Source: Geodermatophilus obscurus
GTDB taxonomy: Bacteria; Actinomycetota; Actinomycetes; Mycobacteriales; Geodermatophilaceae
Reading direction: 5' to 3'
Length of the DNA: 64,000 nucleotides
NCBI RefSeq assembly: GCF_900143215.1
Contig: NZ_FRDM01000013.1
Span: 48,542-112,541 of the forward strand
The translations under genes and the position numbers were made by a program. The notes under the pieces are model-generated. The model worked only from the letters and a program-made list of their open reading frames with translations. It was not told the origin of the DNA and did not search any database. Positions 46,999-58,800 of this stretch are shown piece by piece (position 1 is the stretch's first letter; each line of letters starts with the position of its first letter).

Positions 46999-48037
46999 CG
47001 GGCTGCGGCTGGTCAGCGGGGTCGCCCGGCCGAACGTCGGGCAGACCCCCAAGGACGTCGTCTGGCAGCGGGGACGGACGCAGCTGTGGCACTACCGCAA
47101 CGAACCGGAGACGTCCGGCGGGGTCCGGTACTCGCCGCCGCTGCTCATCGTGTTCAGCATGGTCAGCCGCAGCTACATCCTCGACCTGGCGCCGGGCAAC
47201 AGCTTCGTCGAGCAGCTGCTGGCAGCCGGCTTCGACGTGTACCTGCTCGACTGGGGAGAGCCGGACGAGCGGGACGCGGCCAACACTCTCGAGGACTACG
47301 TCGACGACTACATCCCGGCCGGCGTGCAGCGGGTCCTGGAGATCTCCGGGGCCGACGAGGTCACCCTGTTCGGCTACTGCTTCGGCGGGGACCTCGCGCT
47401 GCTCTACGCCGCGCACCACCCCGACGCGCCGGTCCGCAGCCTCACCGTGCTGGCCACCCCGGTGGACTTCCGGCACATGGGCCCGCTGGCCGACCTGTTC
47501 CGCGTCGGCGGCCTGGAGGTGTCCGCCGTGCTCGACGCCGACGGCAACGTGCCCCCGCGGGTCGTCGTCCAGGGCTTCCGCGCGCTGACCCCCACGTCGG
47601 AGGTGACCCGCTACGTGACGCTGTGGGAACGGCTCTGGAACGACGAGTACGTGGCCGGCTACCAGGCCATGACCGGCTGGGCGGACGACCACGTGCCCTT
47701 CCCCGGGGCCGCCGCGGACCAGACGGTGCGGATGCTGGTGCGCGACAACGGGATGGTCACCGACCGGCTCACGGTGGGCGGCGACCGCGTGCACCTGTCC
47801 GACGTCCGGGTGCCGTTCCTGACCGTGCGGGCCGACCGGGACCACATCGTCCCGCCGGACGCGAGCGCGCCGCTGATCGACCTGGTCGGCTCCCCGGACA
47901 AGCACGAGCTGCGGCTCCCGGCCGGGCACATGGGCCTGGTGGTCGGCCGGACGGCGGCCCGGACCACCGTGCCCACGATCATCGACTTCCTCCGGCGGCG
48001 CAGCGAGCCGCTGCCGGCCGAGGATGGCGCCCGGTGA
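46919..48037 (+). CDS. phaC: Class III poly(3-hydroxyalkanoate) synthase, PhaC subunit
   Basis: A 372-residue alpha/beta hydrolase-fold enzyme, the size of class III PhaC. The lipase-like box is GYCFGG with nucleophile Cys154; Asp308 (DRDHIVPP) and His337 (PAGHMGLVVG) complete the triad at spacings very close to those of Allochromatium PhaC. DVYLLDWGEPD is also a family mark. It joins 3-hydroxyacyl-CoA units into polymer at the granule surface. ATG 46919 has GAGGAG five bases upstream, inside the preceding gene. Confidence 0.92.
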   Translation: MPTVPSPQTVLDRVRRDVERNALRARNGLRLVSGVARPNVGQTPKDVVWQRGRTQLWHYRNEPETSGGVRYSPPLLIVFSMVSRSYILDLAPGNSFVEQLLAAGFDVYLLDWGEPDERDAANTLEDYVDDYIPAGVQRVLEISGADEVTLFGYCFGGDLALLYAAHHPDAPVRSLTVLATPVDFRHMGPLADLFRVGGLEVSAVLDADGNVPPRVVVQGFRALTPTSEVTRYVTLWERLWNDEYVAGYQAMTGWADDHVPFPGAAADQTVRMLVRDNGMVTDRLTVGGDRVHLSDVRVPFLTVRADRDHIVPPDASAPLIDLVGSPDKHELRLPAGHMGLVVGRTAARTTVPTIIDFLRRRSEPLPAEDGAR

Positions 48038-48579
48038 CCACCGTCGTCCCGCTGACCGACGCGCACTGCGACGCCCTGGTGCGGTTCTTCGCCGAGCTGC
48101 CCGAGGGCGACCGGACCTTCATCCGCGAGGACGTCACCGACCCCGACGTCGTGCGCGGCTGGGCGTCCGGCTCGCCCGGGGTCGACCGCTGGGTCGCGGT
48201 GGACGACGGCGACCGGGTGCTCGGGTACGTCGCCGTCCTCCGGCTCCCCGGCTGGTCCGACCACGTCGGCGAGGTGCGGCTGGTGGTCGCGCCCGCCGGC
48301 CGCGGCTCCGGGCTGGGCGGGGAGCTGGCCAGGCACGCCACGGTGCACGCCCTCGAGGCCGGGTTGACCAAGCTCGTCGTCGAGGTCGTCGCCGACCAGG
48401 CCGCGGCGCTGGCCCTGTTCACCGGGCTGGGGTTCACCGGCGAGGCGCTGCTGGTCGACCACATCCGCGACCGGGACGGGCAGCTGCGCGACCTCATGGT
48501 GCTGGCCCACCACGTCGGCGACACCTGGGCCGGCATGAGCGCGGTCGGGCTGACCGAGGCGCTCGGGGACCCCTCCTGA
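48034..48579 (+). CDS. GNAT-family N-acetyltransferase
   Basis: A 181-residue protein with the GNAT acetyl-CoA loop (VRLVVAPAGRGSGLGGELAR) and the later LFTGLGFTGEA. Its substrate is unknown. The GTG start overlaps the phaC stop by four bases, so it belongs to the PHA transcript. It might tune an enzyme of this set by lysine acetylation, but nothing in the sequence proves that. Confidence 0.85.
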   Translation: MTTVVPLTDAHCDALVRFFAELPEGDRTFIREDVTDPDVVRGWASGSPGVDRWVAVDDGDRVLGYVAVLRLPGWSDHVGEVRLVVAPAGRGSGLGGELARHATVHALEAGLTKLVVEVVADQAAALALFTGLGFTGEALLVDHIRDRDGQLRDLMVLAHHVGDTWAGMSAVGLTEALGDPS

Positions 48580-48700
48580 CGCGGTCGTCCGACGACCGTC
48601 CCGCCGCGGACGCCTGACGGTCACCGGCCGGACACCTCCGGCCGCCACGCTCGGCGTGCGCGGGCCCGTCCCGGGGCCCCGAGCGTGCCGGAGGTCCGCC

Positions 48701-49454
48701 GTGACCCACCCGTCCAGCCCGCCCACCGACCGCTCCCGCCTGCTGCGTGCCGGCGCCGTCCTGGCCGGCGAGCGGCTGCGCCCGCCGGTGGGCGACGCCC
48801 GGCGCCGCACCGTCTGCGGAGCGGCCCGCCTGCTGACCGGCCTCGGCGTGCGGGTCGCCGTCCACGCGCCGGCCGAGGCCTGGCCGCGCACCCGCAGCGG
48901 GCCGGGCCTGCTGCTGGTCGCGAACTCCGCCTCGCCGCTGGACCCGCTGGTGCTGCTCACCGTGCTGCGCGGCGTGGTGGTCGCCGCGCCCGCCCACCAG
49001 CGCGTCGCCGGCGTTCCCTGCCCGAGCGTCCCGGCGACCGTGGCCGACGTCGCGGCGGCACTGGCCCGGGGGACGTCGGTCGTCGTCCGCCCCGAGCTGC
49101 CCACCGACGGCGGGGCGGCGCTGGGCCGGTTCTCCCCGGACCTGCTCGCCGCCGCCGTCGGCACCGGGGCGCCCGTGTGCCCGGTCGCCGTCCGCTGCTC
49201 GGGCGGCGCGCCGGGACCGGTGTCGGGCGCGCGGTCGCTGCGGGCGGCGCTGCGCTGGACCGGCGGCGTCGACGTCCTCGCCGACGTCCAGCTGCTGCCG
49301 GCGCTGTCCTCGGCCGGCGCGACGCCGCAGGAGCTTGCGACGACGGCCGAGTACGCGGTCGCCGCCGTCCTGGAGACCGTCACCCGACAGGGCGGCCTCG
49401 CTGCAGGGGCCCGCCCCGAGCCTGCGAGGGGTGGGGGGCAGCGAGGTCCTTCCA

Positions 49455-49465
<11 letters not shown>
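48701..49465 (+). CDS. PlsC-like acyltransferase with altered active site
   Basis: A 254-residue protein with the outline of lysophospholipid acyltransferases (GPGLLLVANSASPLDPLVLL, VVVRPELPTDGGAALGRF). The catalytic HxxxxD motif is altered: Asn-Ser-Ala-Ser-Pro-Leu-Asp has no His. The usual PEGT motif reads PELP. It may be inactive or have another role. GTG 48701 has GGAGG six bases upstream. The last 24 or so residues (GGLAAGARPEPARGGGQRG) are encoded by the repeat element at 49391-49454, and the stop overlaps the convergent ABC-F gene by 11 bases. Confidence 0.7.
49391..49454 (-). repeat. Post-stop hairpin repeat, copy 11
   Basis: On the minus strand it starts six bases after the ABC-F TAG with AGGACCTCGCTGC. 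Outer stem CCTCGCTGC pairs with GCAGCGAGG; inner stem CCCC pairs with GGGG around TCGCAGGCTC. It lies inside the 3' end of the acyltransferase frame. Confidence 0.8.
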
Positions 49466-51089
<1,624 letters not shown>

Positions 51090-51125
51090 AGATGACCAGG
51101 GTGCCAAGCCGACCGGGGACGGCGC

Positions 51126-51226
51126 CAACGGTAGAGAGCCCGTCCTCCTCACCGTTCGTGGCAGGACCCCGTCCTCCCCGCTCTCCGCCAGCTCAGGGCG
51201 GTGCCCTGGACGGGGCCGGGGTCCTC
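51126..51226 (-). repeat. Post-stop hairpin repeat, copy 12
   Basis: Fills the gap between the cyclase stop at 51227 and the ABC-F start. It is nearly symmetric, with GGACCCCG units at both ends. GTGCCCTGGACGGGGCC pairs with the opposing CCCCGTCC. The core loop is divergent (CTCTCCGCCAGCTC). Confidence 0.65.
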
Positions 51227-52312
51227 CTACTCGTCCTCGGCCTCGTCCCCGAGGACGTCGTCGGCCATCTCGTCCTCGAGGACGTCGTCGGCCATCTCGT
51301 CGAGCATGGTCTCCAGCGCCACGTCGGCCTCCTCCGGCGGACGGCGCTGCACCAGCCAGGGCTGCAGCTGGTCGTAGCCGCGCACCGACACCCGGCGCAG
51401 CGGCCGCACCCGGTAGCGGGGCAGCCCGCGCAGGTGCCGGGCGAGGTCGCGGTCGACCAGCAGCGTGCCCGGCAGGGCGATCGAGGTCAGCCGGCTGGCC
51501 AGGTTCACCACCGGCGAGTAGATGTCGCCCAGGTGGGTCAGCACGGTGCCGTGGGCGGCGCCCACCCGCAGCGGCGGGCGGTCCTCGGCCTGCCAGGTCC
51601 CGGGCAGCTCGAGCCCGATCTCCACGGCGTCGATCGCCGAGACGGCGGTGTACAGGACGCCGTCCCCCACCATCTTGACCACCCGGCCGTGGTGGCGGGC
51701 GACGACCTCGCTGGCGGTGCTCTCGAAGTCCTCCACCATCGCGCCGAGCTCGTGCCCGCCCATGCCGCGGCTGCGGCTGGTGTAGCCGACCAGGTCGGCG
51801 AAACCCACGGCGAGCTCGCGCCGGTCGGCGGCGGCCGCGGGCGTGAGCAGCCGGTCGGCGTTGGCGGCCAGGTGCCGGCGCCACACGTAGTCCTGCACGT
51901 CACGCAGCAGGGGGAACAGGCTGCGGGCGGCGGCCACCGCCTCCTCCGCCGGCACGGCCCGCCGGTCGGTGTCGGCGCCGCCGCGGAAGAGGGCGTCGGC
52001 CAGCAGGTCGGTCTGCCAGTCGGCCAGCCGGGACAGCGACTGCCCCATGGCGCGGGCGATCGACGCCTCGGTCCCCGGCTCGACGAAGCCGGAGCCGATG
52101 AGGGCCGAGAGCAGCTCCAGCGCCCGGACGTCGGCGTCGGTGAAGACCTCGTCGTCGTCGGACACGTCGGGGAAGCCGAGCGCCCGCCACAGCCGACGGG
52201 TCCGTTCGGGGGGCATGCCCGCCATCGCGGCGACCTGCAGGCGGGTGTAACGGCGCGGGCCGTCCAGCAACAGGCGCAGCAGCGCCTCGCGGGCGTCGCC
52301 GGTGTCCGCCAC
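51227..52312 (-). CDS. Class III adenylate cyclase with Rv1264-type regulatory domain (paralogue)
   Basis: A 361-residue paralogue of the cyclase at 15284-16321, with the same N-terminal domain (LLLDGPRRYTRLQVAAMAGM, RRLWRALGFPD) and an intact catalytic set: FADLVGYT, VVKMVGDGV, LGDIYSP and NLASRL. It should make cAMP. Its own feature is an acidic C-terminal tail with the repeat DEMADDVLEDEMADDVLGDE, absent from the paralogue. The start is GTG. It is 35 bases downstream of the stress protein gene and probably co-transcribed. Confidence 0.9.
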   Translation of the reverse strand: MADTGDAREALLRLLLDGPRRYTRLQVAAMAGMPPERTRRLWRALGFPDVSDDDEVFTDADVRALELLSALIGSGFVEPGTEASIARAMGQSLSRLADWQTDLLADALFRGGADTDRRAVPAEEAVAAARSLFPLLRDVQDYVWRRHLAANADRLLTPAAAADRRELAVGFADLVGYTSRSRGMGGHELGAMVEDFESTASEVVARHHGRVVKMVGDGVLYTAVSAIDAVEIGLELPGTWQAEDRPPLRVGAAHGTVLTHLGDIYSPVVNLASRLTSIALPGTLLVDRDLARHLRGLPRYRVRPLRRVSVRGYDQLQPWLVQRRPPEEADVALETMLDEMADDVLEDEMADDVLGDEAEDE

Positions 52313-52347
52313 GGTGGTCGGGTCCCCAGGGGTGTCCGGCAGGGCCG

Positions 52348-52806
52348 TCAGCCCGTGGTGTGGACGACCAGGACGTCGACCGACGACCGGCGCGTCACGT
52401 CCGCGGGGACCGACCCCATCAGCCGGCCCTTGAGGCTGCTGAGCCCCCGGTTGCCGACGATCAGCAGGTCGGCCTGCGCCCGGGTGACGACGTCGAGCAG
52501 CGTCTCGACCGGCGAGCCGACGACGGCGACCTGCTCGACCTCCCCCGCGCCGGCGGCGACGGCCTCCTCGGCGGCGCCGCGCACGGTGTCCTCCGCGGGC
52601 GCGGACCCGACGACCTGGTGGGTGTCCTCGCCGGACTCCCCCTGCGCGGGGCGGAGCTGCCGGTCGTCGGCCCGCGGCGGCAGGTAGGCGCAGACGATGA
52701 ACAGCCGGGCGCCGCAGGCGCCGGCGAGAGCCCCGGCACGGCGGACCGCCCGCAGGGAGGACTCCGACCCGTCGGTCCCGACGACCACGGTGCGGTAGGC
52801 GCTCAC
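52348..52806 (-). CDS. Universal stress protein (UspA family)
   Basis: A 152-residue single-domain USP. The ATP-binding loop fits G-2x-G-9x-S: GNRGLSSLKGRLMGSVPADV. The N-terminal strand is YRTVVVGTDGS. It is probably a cytosolic ATP-binding regulator of stress or resting state. Its neighbour is an adenylate cyclase, and some mycobacterial USPs bind cAMP, so a link is possible. GTG 52806 has GAGGAGG upstream. Confidence 0.92.
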   Translation of the reverse strand: MSAYRTVVVGTDGSESSLRAVRRAGALAGACGARLFIVCAYLPPRADDRQLRPAQGESGEDTHQVVGSAPAEDTVRGAAEEAVAAGAGEVEQVAVVGSPVETLLDVVTRAQADLLIVGNRGLSSLKGRLMGSVPADVTRRSSVDVLVVHTTG

Positions 52807-52986
52807 GGCCCCTCCTCGCTGGCGCTCCGGTGCCGCCTCGGGCGGCGCTGCTCTGGCTGCCGTGGCCGGCTCCCCGACCCGACCGGCCAACCTACCGAAG
52901 GCGCCGGTCAGGATGTGCCAGGGGTCACGCCGGGACACGCCCGGAACGGACCACGGGGTGCCGGAACGGTCGCCCGGTGCGCTTGG

Positions 52987-53979
52987 ATGGGCACGTCGCC
53001 CGGCCCACGCGAGGAGAGCCCCATCGACTCCGGCAGCAGCCCCCACCGCCACCCCGTGCGGGTCGAGGTCCACGGCCTCAGCAAGAGCTTCGGCGCCGTC
53101 CGCGCCGTCGACGACCTGAGCTTCACCGTCGAGCCGGGGTCGATCACCGGCTTCCTCGGCCCCAACGGAGCCGGCAAGACCACCACGCTGCGCATGGCCC
53201 TCGGCCTGGAGCGGCCCGACGCGGGGACGGCGACCTTCGACGGCGTCACCTACCCCGACCTCCCGGCGCCGGTGCGCACGGTCGGTGCGGTGCTCGAGAC
53301 GGCCTTCCACCCGGCGCGGTCCGGGCGCAACCACCTGCGGGTGTACTGCCGGGCCGCGGGCCTGCCGGTTCCGCGCGCCGACGAGGTGCTCGCCCAGGTC
53401 GGCCTCGCCGACGCCGGCCGGCGGCGGGCGGGCGGCTACTCGCTCGGCATGCGCCAGCGGCTGGCGCTGGCCACCGCGCTGCTCGGCGACCCGGCGGTGC
53501 TGGTGCTCGACGAGCCGGCCAACGGACTGGACCCCGAGGGCATCCAGTGGCTGCGCGGTTTCCTACGCCACCTGGCGCACGCCGAGGGGCGCACCGTGCT
53601 TGTCTCCAGCCACCTGCTCGCCGAGATGGAGCAGACCGCCGACCGCGTGGTCATCGTGGGCGCCGGGCGGCTGGTCCGCGAGGGCTCGGTCGCCGAGTTG
53701 CGCTCCGGCGCGCAGGGCAGCGGGGCGGTGGTGGTGCGCAGCCCGGAGGCCGGGCGGCTGGCCGAGGTCCTCGGGGCCGCCGGGTTCACGGTCGCGCCCA
53801 GCGAGGACGGCCGGGTCACGGTGACCGGGACGACGCCGGACGCCGTCGGCGCGCAGGCCTTCCGGGCGGGCGTGGAGCTGCACGAGCTGCGCGCGGAGAC
53901 CAGCGGCCTCGAGGAGCTGTACTTCCGGCTCACCGCCGGCCAGGAGCAGTACGCCGCACCCGAGGGGAGCCGACGGTGA
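52987..53979 (+). CDS. ABC transporter ATP-binding protein
   Basis: A 330-residue ATPase subunit with Walker A GPNGAGKT, signature YSLGMRQRLALA and Walker B VLVLDEPANGLDPEG. It powers the permease encoded next, probably as an exporter of the DrrA/NatA type. The start is ambiguous: ATG 52987 has no ribosome binding site, GTG 53056 is at the start of homology but also lacks one, while GAGGAG (53011-53016) is perfectly placed for an in-frame ATC at 53023, a rare start codon. Confidence 0.92.
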   Translation: MGTSPGPREESPIDSGSSPHRHPVRVEVHGLSKSFGAVRAVDDLSFTVEPGSITGFLGPNGAGKTTTLRMALGLERPDAGTATFDGVTYPDLPAPVRTVGAVLETAFHPARSGRNHLRVYCRAAGLPVPRADEVLAQVGLADAGRRRAGGYSLGMRQRLALATALLGDPAVLVLDEPANGLDPEGIQWLRGFLRHLAHAEGRTVLVSSHLLAEMEQTADRVVIVGAGRLVREGSVAELRSGAQGSGAVVVRSPEAGRLAEVLGAAGFTVAPSEDGRVTVTGTTPDAVGAQAFRAGVELHELRAETSGLEELYFRLTAGQEQYAAPEGSRR

Positions 53980-54755
53980 TCGCGCTCGTCCGCGCCGAGT
54001 GGACCAAGTTGTTCACCACCCGCGTCTGGATCGGGCTCCTGCTGGGTGCCTGTGCGCTGGTGTCCGGGTTCGTGGTGCTCTTCACCTCGTTCGCCGGCAG
54101 CACCCCCGGTGGCGGCCAGGGCGGCCCTCCGGGCGGGCTCCCGGCCGTCGGCACGGAGCAGTTCGAGCAGCTCGTGCTGGCCGTCGGCGCCAACGTCACC
54201 GTGCTGTTCCTGATCCTCGGCATCATCGGGATGACCCAGGAGTACCGGCACCGCACGGCCACGCCGACCTTCCTCACCACGCCGCGGCGCGGCCGGGTGG
54301 TGATCGCCAAGCTGGCGGCCTACGCGCTGGTCGCGGTGCCCTTCGCGCTCGTCGTGCTGGCCGTCAACTACGGCGTGGCGGCCGTGGCCGCCGGAGCCCG
54401 GGGTGCGGTGCCGGCACTGAGCGGCGAGAACCTGCAGGTCCTCGCCAGCAGCGGTCTGGCGCTGGTCATCTACACCGTCATCGGTGTCGGCCTCGGCGCG
54501 CTGGTGCGCAACCAGGTGGGCGCGATCGTCGGTGGGCTCGTGTACCTGTTCGTGGTCGAGGCGATCGTCCGGCAGATCAGCGCGATCGCCGACGCCTACA
54601 AGTGGCTGCCCGGCGGTGCCCTCGAGGCACTGACGGCGACCCTCCAGGGTCCGGACCTCCTCGAACGCTGGCAGGGCGCCCTGCTGCTGCTCGGCTACGG
54701 TCTGGTGGCGGCACTGCTGGGCACCCTGCTCGCCGTCCGCCGCGACGTCGTCTGA
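53976..54755 (+). CDS. ABC-2 type transporter permease
   Basis: A 259-residue membrane protein with six hydrophobic segments. The N-terminal VRAEWTKLFTTRVWIGLLLG and the motif MTQEYRHRTATPTFLTTPRR are typical of ABC-2 permeases paired with DrrA/NatA-like ATPases. Substrate unknown. GTG 53976 overlaps the ATPase stop by four bases. Confidence 0.9.
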   Translation: MIALVRAEWTKLFTTRVWIGLLLGACALVSGFVVLFTSFAGSTPGGGQGGPPGGLPAVGTEQFEQLVLAVGANVTVLFLILGIIGMTQEYRHRTATPTFLTTPRRGRVVIAKLAAYALVAVPFALVVLAVNYGVAAVAAGARGAVPALSGENLQVLASSGLALVIYTVIGVGLGALVRNQVGAIVGGLVYLFVVEAIVRQISAIADAYKWLPGGALEALTATLQGPDLLERWQGALLLLGYGLVAALLGTLLAVRRDVV

Positions 54756-54824
54756 AGAAGGACCCCCTGCCCCCCACCGCTCGCAGGCTCGCGGCGGGGC
54801 CCTGCAGGGGCCGAGCAGAACCTG
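54756..54824 (+). repeat. Post-stop hairpin repeat, copy 13
   Basis: Starts five bases after the permease TGA with GGACCCCC. Outer stem CCCCTGC (54764-54770) pairs with GCAGGGG (54804-54810). Inner stem CCGC (54777-54780) pairs with GCGG (54791-54794) around the exact loop TCGCAGGCTC (54781-54790). Confidence 0.85.
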
Positions 54825-54867
54825 ACCGCACGGAGCACCGCCTTCCCGACCGGAACGGGGATCCCCC

Positions 54868-55695
54868 ATGACCACGAGCACCAGCACGAGCACGCGCATG
54901 ACCGCCCCGCGGCTGGGCCGGCTGATCGCCGACGGCGACGTCGAGGCCGTCCGCGCCGCCGTCCAGGACTCCCCTCGGTTGCTGACCGCCACGGTGGAGC
55001 GCGGTGGCCAGGGCGGCTGGACGCCGCTGCACGTGGCGGTCGCCGAGGGGCGGGCCGAGGTCGTGCGGCTGCTGGTCGAGTCCGGCACCGATCTCTCCGC
55101 CCGGACCGAGCACGGCCGGGACCCGCTGCACACCGCGCTGGAGTCGGCGCCCGATCTCGTCCCGCTGCTGCGTGAGCTGGGCGCACCGGTGGACGCGGCC
55201 AGCGCGGCCTACCTCGACGACGTCGAGCGACTGCGCACCGAACTGGACGGCGGTGCCCCGCTGGCCGACCCGGTGACCGGGGTGGACCTGCTGACCCTCG
55301 CCGCGGCCGGCGGCGCGGCGGGCACCGCCCGGGAGCTGCTGGACCGGGGCGCCGACGTCGACGGCGGGGCGCTGCACGCCGCCGCGAGCGGCACCCGGCT
55401 CGAGCTGGTCCGGCTGCTGGTGGCCGCCGGCGCCGAGGTCAACCGGCGGGACCCCGACACCGGTCGCTCCCCGCTGCACGCCGCGGTGGCCGCCGGCGGC
55501 AGCCGCGACGCGCCGGGAGTCGTCCGCGAACTGCTCGACGCGGGAGCCGACGTCAACGCCACCACTGCCGACGGCGCCAGCGCCCTGGACATCAGCCGGG
55601 TCGCCGCGGCCCGCAGCCGCCGGGACGACGCAGGTCAGGCGACCGCGCACGACGCGCTGGCCGACCTCCTCGTGTCCCGTGGCGCCACGGATTGA
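54868..55695 (+). CDS. Ankyrin repeat protein
   Basis: A 275-residue protein made of about six or seven ankyrin-like repeats; clear ones are GWTPLHVAVAEGRAEVVRLL, GGALHAAASGTRLELVRLLV and RSPLHAAVAAGGS. No signal peptide or membrane segment, so it is probably cytosolic. Ankyrin proteins bind other proteins; the partner is unknown. Codon use matches its neighbours, so no sign of transfer. Confidence 0.88.
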   Translation: MTTSTSTSTRMTAPRLGRLIADGDVEAVRAAVQDSPRLLTATVERGGQGGWTPLHVAVAEGRAEVVRLLVESGTDLSARTEHGRDPLHTALESAPDLVPLLRELGAPVDAASAAYLDDVERLRTELDGGAPLADPVTGVDLLTLAAAGGAAGTARELLDRGADVDGGALHAAASGTRLELVRLLVAAGAEVNRRDPDTGRSPLHAAVAAGGSRDAPGVVRELLDAGADVNATTADGASALDISRVAAARSRRDDAGQATAHDALADLLVSRGATD

Positions 55696-55770
55696 GACAG
55701 GTCCCACTGCCCCCACCACTCGCCCGCTCGCGGTGAGCCCCGGACGGGGCCTGCCTGGACGGGGCGTTTC
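55696..55770 (+). repeat. Post-stop hairpin repeat, copy 14 (degenerate)
   Basis: Follows the TGA at 55695 with GACAGGTCCC. Core CACTCGCCCGCTCGCGGTG keeps a CAC/GTG pairing, but the loop is altered and the outer stem is lost, though GGACGGGGCC remains. Confidence 0.5.
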
Positions 55771-55854
55771 CACCCGGTCCGCCAGCAGGTGCGGGCGTAG
55801 ACTCCATCCCCGGTCCAGAGACGTGCACCGACGACGAAGAAGGCACTCGACCCC

Positions 55855-58800
55855 GTGTCAAGCGTGAGCTCATCCCGGCCGTCCTCCACCCCCAACTCCT
55901 CAGCGGTGGCGGGATTCGGCACCAACGAGTGGCTGGTCGAGGAGATGTACCAGCAGTACCTCGCCGATCCCGCCAGCGTGGACCAGGCGTGGCACGAGTT
56001 CTTCACCGACTACCGGCCGGGCAGCCCGGTGTCCGCGAGCGACGACCGGGGCGCACCCGCCGCCGGCTCGCAGGCCGAGTCCGGTCCGGAGGCGCCGTCG
56101 GCCCCGGCCCCGGCCGCCCGGGAGCAGGCGTCCGACCAGGAGCCCACCGCCGGCGCCGGCGACCCCTCGCGGGCCACCCGTGTCCAGGAGCGCACCGAGG
56201 ACACCGTCGTGGCCCGGGCCGCCGACCGGACCGCCCAGCAGCAGCCGGCCGTCAAGGCCGCACCCGCACCGGCTGCCAAGCCCGCACCCGCCGCCAAGCC
56301 CGCGCCCGTCGCGAAGCCCGCCGCCAAGCCCGCCGCCAAGGCGGGCCAGCCCGCCGGTGAGGGCCCCAAGCGCGTCCCGATCCGGGGCGCCGCGGCCAGC
56401 GTCGTCAAGAACATGAACGCCTCGCTGACCGTGCCGACGGCCACCAGCGTGCGCGCGGTGCCGGCCAAGCTGCTGGCCGACAACCGCATCGTGATCAACA
56501 ACCACCTGAAGCGCTCGCGCGGCGGGAAGGTCTCGTTCACGCACCTGATCGGCTACGCGCTGGTCCGGGCGCTCGACGACTTCCCGAACATGAACGCGGC
56601 CTTCGCCGAGGTCGACGGCAAGCCGACCCTGCTGCAGCCCGAGCACGTCAACTTCGGCCTGGCGATCGACCTGCCCAAGGCCGACGGCTCGCGCTCCCTC
56701 GTCGTCGCCTCGATCAAGGTCGCCGAGCAGATGGACTTCGCCCAGTTCTGGGGCGCCTACGAGGACGTCATCCGCCGCGCCCGCGCCGGCAAGCTGACCC
56801 TCGAGGACTTCTCCGGCACCACGATCAGCCTGACCAACCCGGGCACGATCGGCACCAACCACTCGGTGCCGCGGCTGACCGCCGGCCAGGGCGCGATCAT
56901 CGGCGTGGGTGCCATGGAGTACCCGGCCGAGTTCCAGGGGATGAGCCCCGAGGGGCTGACCGAGCTCGGCGTCTCGAAGATCATCACGCTGACCTCGACC
57001 TACGACCACCGGATCATCCAGGGCGCCGAGTCCGGCGACTTCCTGCGCCGCCTGCACCAGCTGCTGCTCGGTGAGGACGGCTTCTACGACGAGGTCTTCC
57101 GGTCGCTGCGCATCCCCTACGAGCCGGTGCGCTGGATGCCCGACGTGCGGGTCAGCCGCGAGGGGCAGATCGACAAGGAAGCCCGGGTCATCGAGGTCAT
57201 CGAGTCCTACCGGCGCAACGGCCACCTCATGGCCGACACCGACCCGCTCGAGTTCAAGGTCCGCAGCCACCCCGACCTGGACATCCTCCAGCACGGCCTG
57301 ACGCTGTGGGACCTCGAACGCAAGTTCCCCGTCGGCGGGTTCGCCGGCGAGAAGCTGATGGCGCTGCGCGACGTCCTCGGGGTGCTGCGCAACTCCTACT
57401 GCCGCACGGTCGGCGTGGAGTACATGCACATCACCGACCCCGAAGAGCGGGAGTGGATCCAGCAGCGGGTCGAGCTCAAGGCCGAGCAGCCCGACCGGCA
57501 GAAGCAGAAGCACGTGCTGGGCCGGCTCAACGCCGCCGAGGCGTTCGAGACCTTCCTGCAGACCAAGTACGTCGGCCAGAAGCGGTTCAGCCTCGAGGGC
57601 GGCGAGTCGGTCATCCCGCTTCTGGACGAGGTGCTCATCGCGGGCACCGAGCACGGTCTGGACGAGGTCGCCATCGGCATGGCGCACCGCGGCCGGCTCA
57701 ACGTGCTGGCCAACGTCCTCGGCAAGAGCTACGCCAAGATCTTCGGCGAGTTCGAGGGCAACATCGACCCCGGCACCGTCCAGGGCTCCGGTGACGTGAA
57801 GTACCACCTGGGCGCCGAGGGCACCTTCGAGAACCCGTTCAAGCCGGGTGCGGAGATCGCCGTCTCGCTGGCCAGCAACCCCTCGCACCTGGAGACGGTC
57901 AACCCCGTCCTCGAGGGCGTCGTCCGCGCCAAGCAGGACATGATCGACAAGGGCGAGCAGGGCTTCACCGTCATGCCGGTCCTGCTGCACGGCGACTCCG
58001 CGTTCGCCGGTCAGGGCGTGGTGCAGGAGACGCTGAACCTGTCCCAGCTGCGCGGCTACCGCACCGGCGGCACCGTGCACGTCGTCATCAACAACCAGGT
58101 CGGCTTCACCACCAGCCCGATGGCGGCTCGGTCGAGCCTCTACTCGACCGACGTCGCCCGGATGGTCAACGCGCCGATCTTCCACGTGAACGGCGACGAC
58201 CCCGAGGCGGTCGTGCGGGTGGCCCGGCTGGCGGTCGAGTACCGGCAGGCGTTCAAGAAGGACGTCGTCATCGACCTGGTCTGCTACCGCCGGCGCGGGC
58301 ACAACGAGGGCGACGACCCCTCGATGACCCAGCCGCTGATGTACGACATCATCGACCGCAAGCGCTCGGTCCGGAAGCTCTACACCGAGTCGCTCATCGG
58401 CCGCGGCGACATCACGCTGCAGGAGGCCGAGGAGGCGCTCAAGGACTACCGCGACCAGCTGGAGCGGGCCTTCGCCGAGACCCACGACGTGACGGACACC
58501 TCGAAGCCGCAGCCGGTCATGGACCAGCCCGGGCAGGAGCAGCCGGTCGCCACGGCGATCCCCCTCGAGGTGCTCAAGGCGATCGGGGACGCGCACGTCT
58601 CCCTCCCGGAGGACTTCACCGTCCACCCGAAGCTCCAGCGGATGCTGGAGCGGCGCGCGGCGATGGTCAGCGAGGGCGGCATCGACTGGTCGATGGGCGA
58701 GCTGCTGGCCTTCGGGTCGCTGCTCATGCAGGGCGTCCCGGTGCGGCTGGCCGGTCAGGACTCCCGCCGCGGCACCTTCGTGCAGCGGCACTCGGTGCTC

